A stretch of DNA of 64,000 nucleotides from Pseudaquabacterium inlustre (lineage in GTDB: Bacteria > Pseudomonadota > Gammaproteobacteria > Burkholderiales > Burkholderiaceae_C). Location of the stretch: assembly GCF_038066595.1 (NCBI RefSeq), contig NZ_JBBUTH010000001.1, positions 434,001 to 498,000 on the forward strand. The letters are read 5' to 3'. Made by a program: the position numbers and the translations under genes. Every line of letters starts with the position of its first letter. Position 1 is the stretch's first letter. Below the pieces are notes generated by a model that was not told the DNA's origin, made no database searches, and saw nothing but the letters and a program-made list of their open reading frames with translations. Shown here in pieces: positions 63,021 to 64,000 of this stretch.

Positions 63021-64000
63021 ATGCACGCCGCCCCGTCCGCCATCGACACCGATCCCGACACCTTGCGCATGGCCGCGGGCCTGGCCGATCTGGCGATCTG
63101 GCGCTGGCCGCGCGGCGGCGACCGCCTGAACGCCAACGCCGCCGGCTGGGCGCTGCTGGGCCTGCCGCCGCAAGACCCGGGGCTGACGCTGGCGCAATGG
63201 CTGGACCGCGTGCACCCCGACGACCGCGCACGCCTGGCGCCCCCCGGCCTGGCCGACCGCGCCGCGCTGCGCCGCGGCACGCCGCTGGATCTGGTGCTGC
63301 GCCTGTATGCCGGTGATGGCCAGTGGCGCCGCCTGCTGCTGCGCCGCCTGCCCTGGCGTGACGGCCACGGCCGCCTGCTGGGCCTGACCGGCATCGTGCA
63401 GGACCACACCGCGCACTTCGACGAGCAGCAGCGCATGCTGGCGCTGACCCGCCGGCTGGAACTGGCCACCATGGCCGCCGGCGTGGGGGTGTGGAGCGCC
63501 ACGCCGGGCGCCCCGGCGCCCGGCCGCGTGCACTGGGATGCGCAGATGCACCTGCTGCACGACCTGCCCGGCGATGCGCTGGCGCCCGACTTCGACGACT
63601 ACGTACGCCAGCATGTGCACCCCGACGACCGCCAGGCCGTGCGCGAAGGCTTCGCCACGCTGATGGCGCGGCGCGAGGGCCGTCTGGACATGGACCTGCG
63701 CGTGATGCGCCCGGACGGCAGCGTGCGCCGCCTGGCCACGCGCAGCGCCATCGACACCGGCCTGGACGGCCAGCGCCGGCTGTACGGCGTGATGCTCGAC
63801 GTCACCGAGCGCCACGCCGCTGAAGCCCGGCTGCGCGAGGCCGGCGAGCGCGCGGCCCTGGCTGCGCGCGGCGCGGGCATCGGCACCTGGGAGGTCGACG
63901 AGCGTGGCGAGCAGTGCTGGTGGGATGCGCAGATGTTCCGCCTGCGCGGCCTGCCGCCACGGCCGGGCCCGGTGATGCGCGAAGAGTGGCAGGCCTGGCT
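63021..64000 (+). CDS. Multi-PAS sensor/signalling protein, 3' end outside the window
   Basis: Open from the ATG at 63021 to the window edge (326 codons, no stop). At least two PAS folds of the PAS_3 type are visible: residues about 10-130 with RVHPDDRARL and about 150-265 with HVHPDDRQAV, each ending in a beta-strand plus DHT/DVT (GIVQDHTAHF, GVMLDVTERH). A third begins near AALAARGAGIGTWEVDE. A coiled segment (EQQRMLALTRRLELA) links the first two. The output domain (histidine kinase, GGDEF/EAL or other) is not in view. No transmembrane segment is seen, so it is probably a cytoplasmic sensor. Confidence 0.85.
   Translation, partial: MHAAPSAIDTDPDTLRMAAGLADLAIWRWPRGGDRLNANAAGWALLGLPPQDPGLTLAQWLDRVHPDDRARLAPPGLADRAALRRGTPLDLVLRLYAGDGQWRRLLLRRLPWRDGHGRLLGLTGIVQDHTAHFDEQQRMLALTRRLELATMAAGVGVWSATPGAPAPGRVHWDAQMHLLHDLPGDALAPDFDDYVRQHVHPDDRQAVREGFATLMARREGRLDMDLRVMRPDGSVRRLATRSAIDTGLDGQRRLYGVMLDVTERHAAEARLREAGERAALAARGAGIGTWEVDERGEQCWWDAQMFRLRGLPPRPGPVMREEWQAW

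Overview
The window is dense, very GC-rich bacterial chromosome with conserved housekeeping synteny and no rRNA, tRNA, insertion sequence, prophage or CRISPR array that I can see. The sdhCDAB-sdhE-gltA order next to mdh and a GntR regulator, the pcc/mutase operon, a Bug-type (TctC) solute-binding protein, rpmB-rpmG and a PEP-CTERM protein all point to a betaproteobacterium of the order Burkholderiales. I would guess the Rubrivivax/Leptothrix/Aquincola neighbourhood, but that placement is inference from gene content and not from a marker-gene comparison.

Region 1 (1-9959) is propionyl-CoA to succinyl-CoA metabolism. A minus-strand operon runs methylmalonyl-CoA mutase, MeaB, propionyl-CoA carboxylase beta and alpha, and a truncated VOC/glyoxalase-fold gene in the place where an epimerase would be expected. 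A FadR-type GntR regulator is divergent from it across a 9-1-9 palindrome. sucC-sucD follow and can use the succinyl-CoA produced.

Region 2 (9960-13018) has an orphan GspD-like secretin facing an FHA-domain protein. Region 3 (13189-25844) is a TCA-cycle island. On the minus strand are a HutC-type GntR regulator, sdhC-D-A-B, sdhE and gltA, closed by a strong terminator. On the plus strand are mdh, a CitE-like lyase, a secreted hypothetical protein, a 44-residue membrane protein and acnB. A near-identical palindrome (core GTCTTATATAAGAC) lies at the gntR/mdh divergent promoters and inside the acnB promoter. This is the best regulatory signal in the window and implies a local TCA regulon.

Region 4 (25850-45001) is mixed accessory and housekeeping content: a PepSY membrane protein, CpdB translationally coupled to a TPR/glycosyltransferase-like protein, exonuclease I, a DUF5916 outer-membrane protein, two DUF1801 proteins flanking a fused CoA-transferase, a PEP-CTERM protein, dCTP deaminase, an Mpo1-like protein, PanE, RlmJ, and a cytochrome P450 with a TetR regulator. 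Region 5 (45002-51447) has an ArgD-like aminotransferase preceded by a multi-hairpin leader, a Bug-type binding protein, and a livHMGF branched-chain amino acid transporter without its binding protein.

Region 6 (51828-60383) is conserved core: rarA, lolA, ftsK, a Crp-family regulator, divergent trxB, then rpmB-rpmG. An orphan cheW and an outer-membrane-like gene sit on the opposite strand between lolA and rarA. Region 7 (60482-64000) has a 2OG-Fe dioxygenase-dgoK-dgoA operon and the start of a multi-PAS signalling protein that runs off the window.
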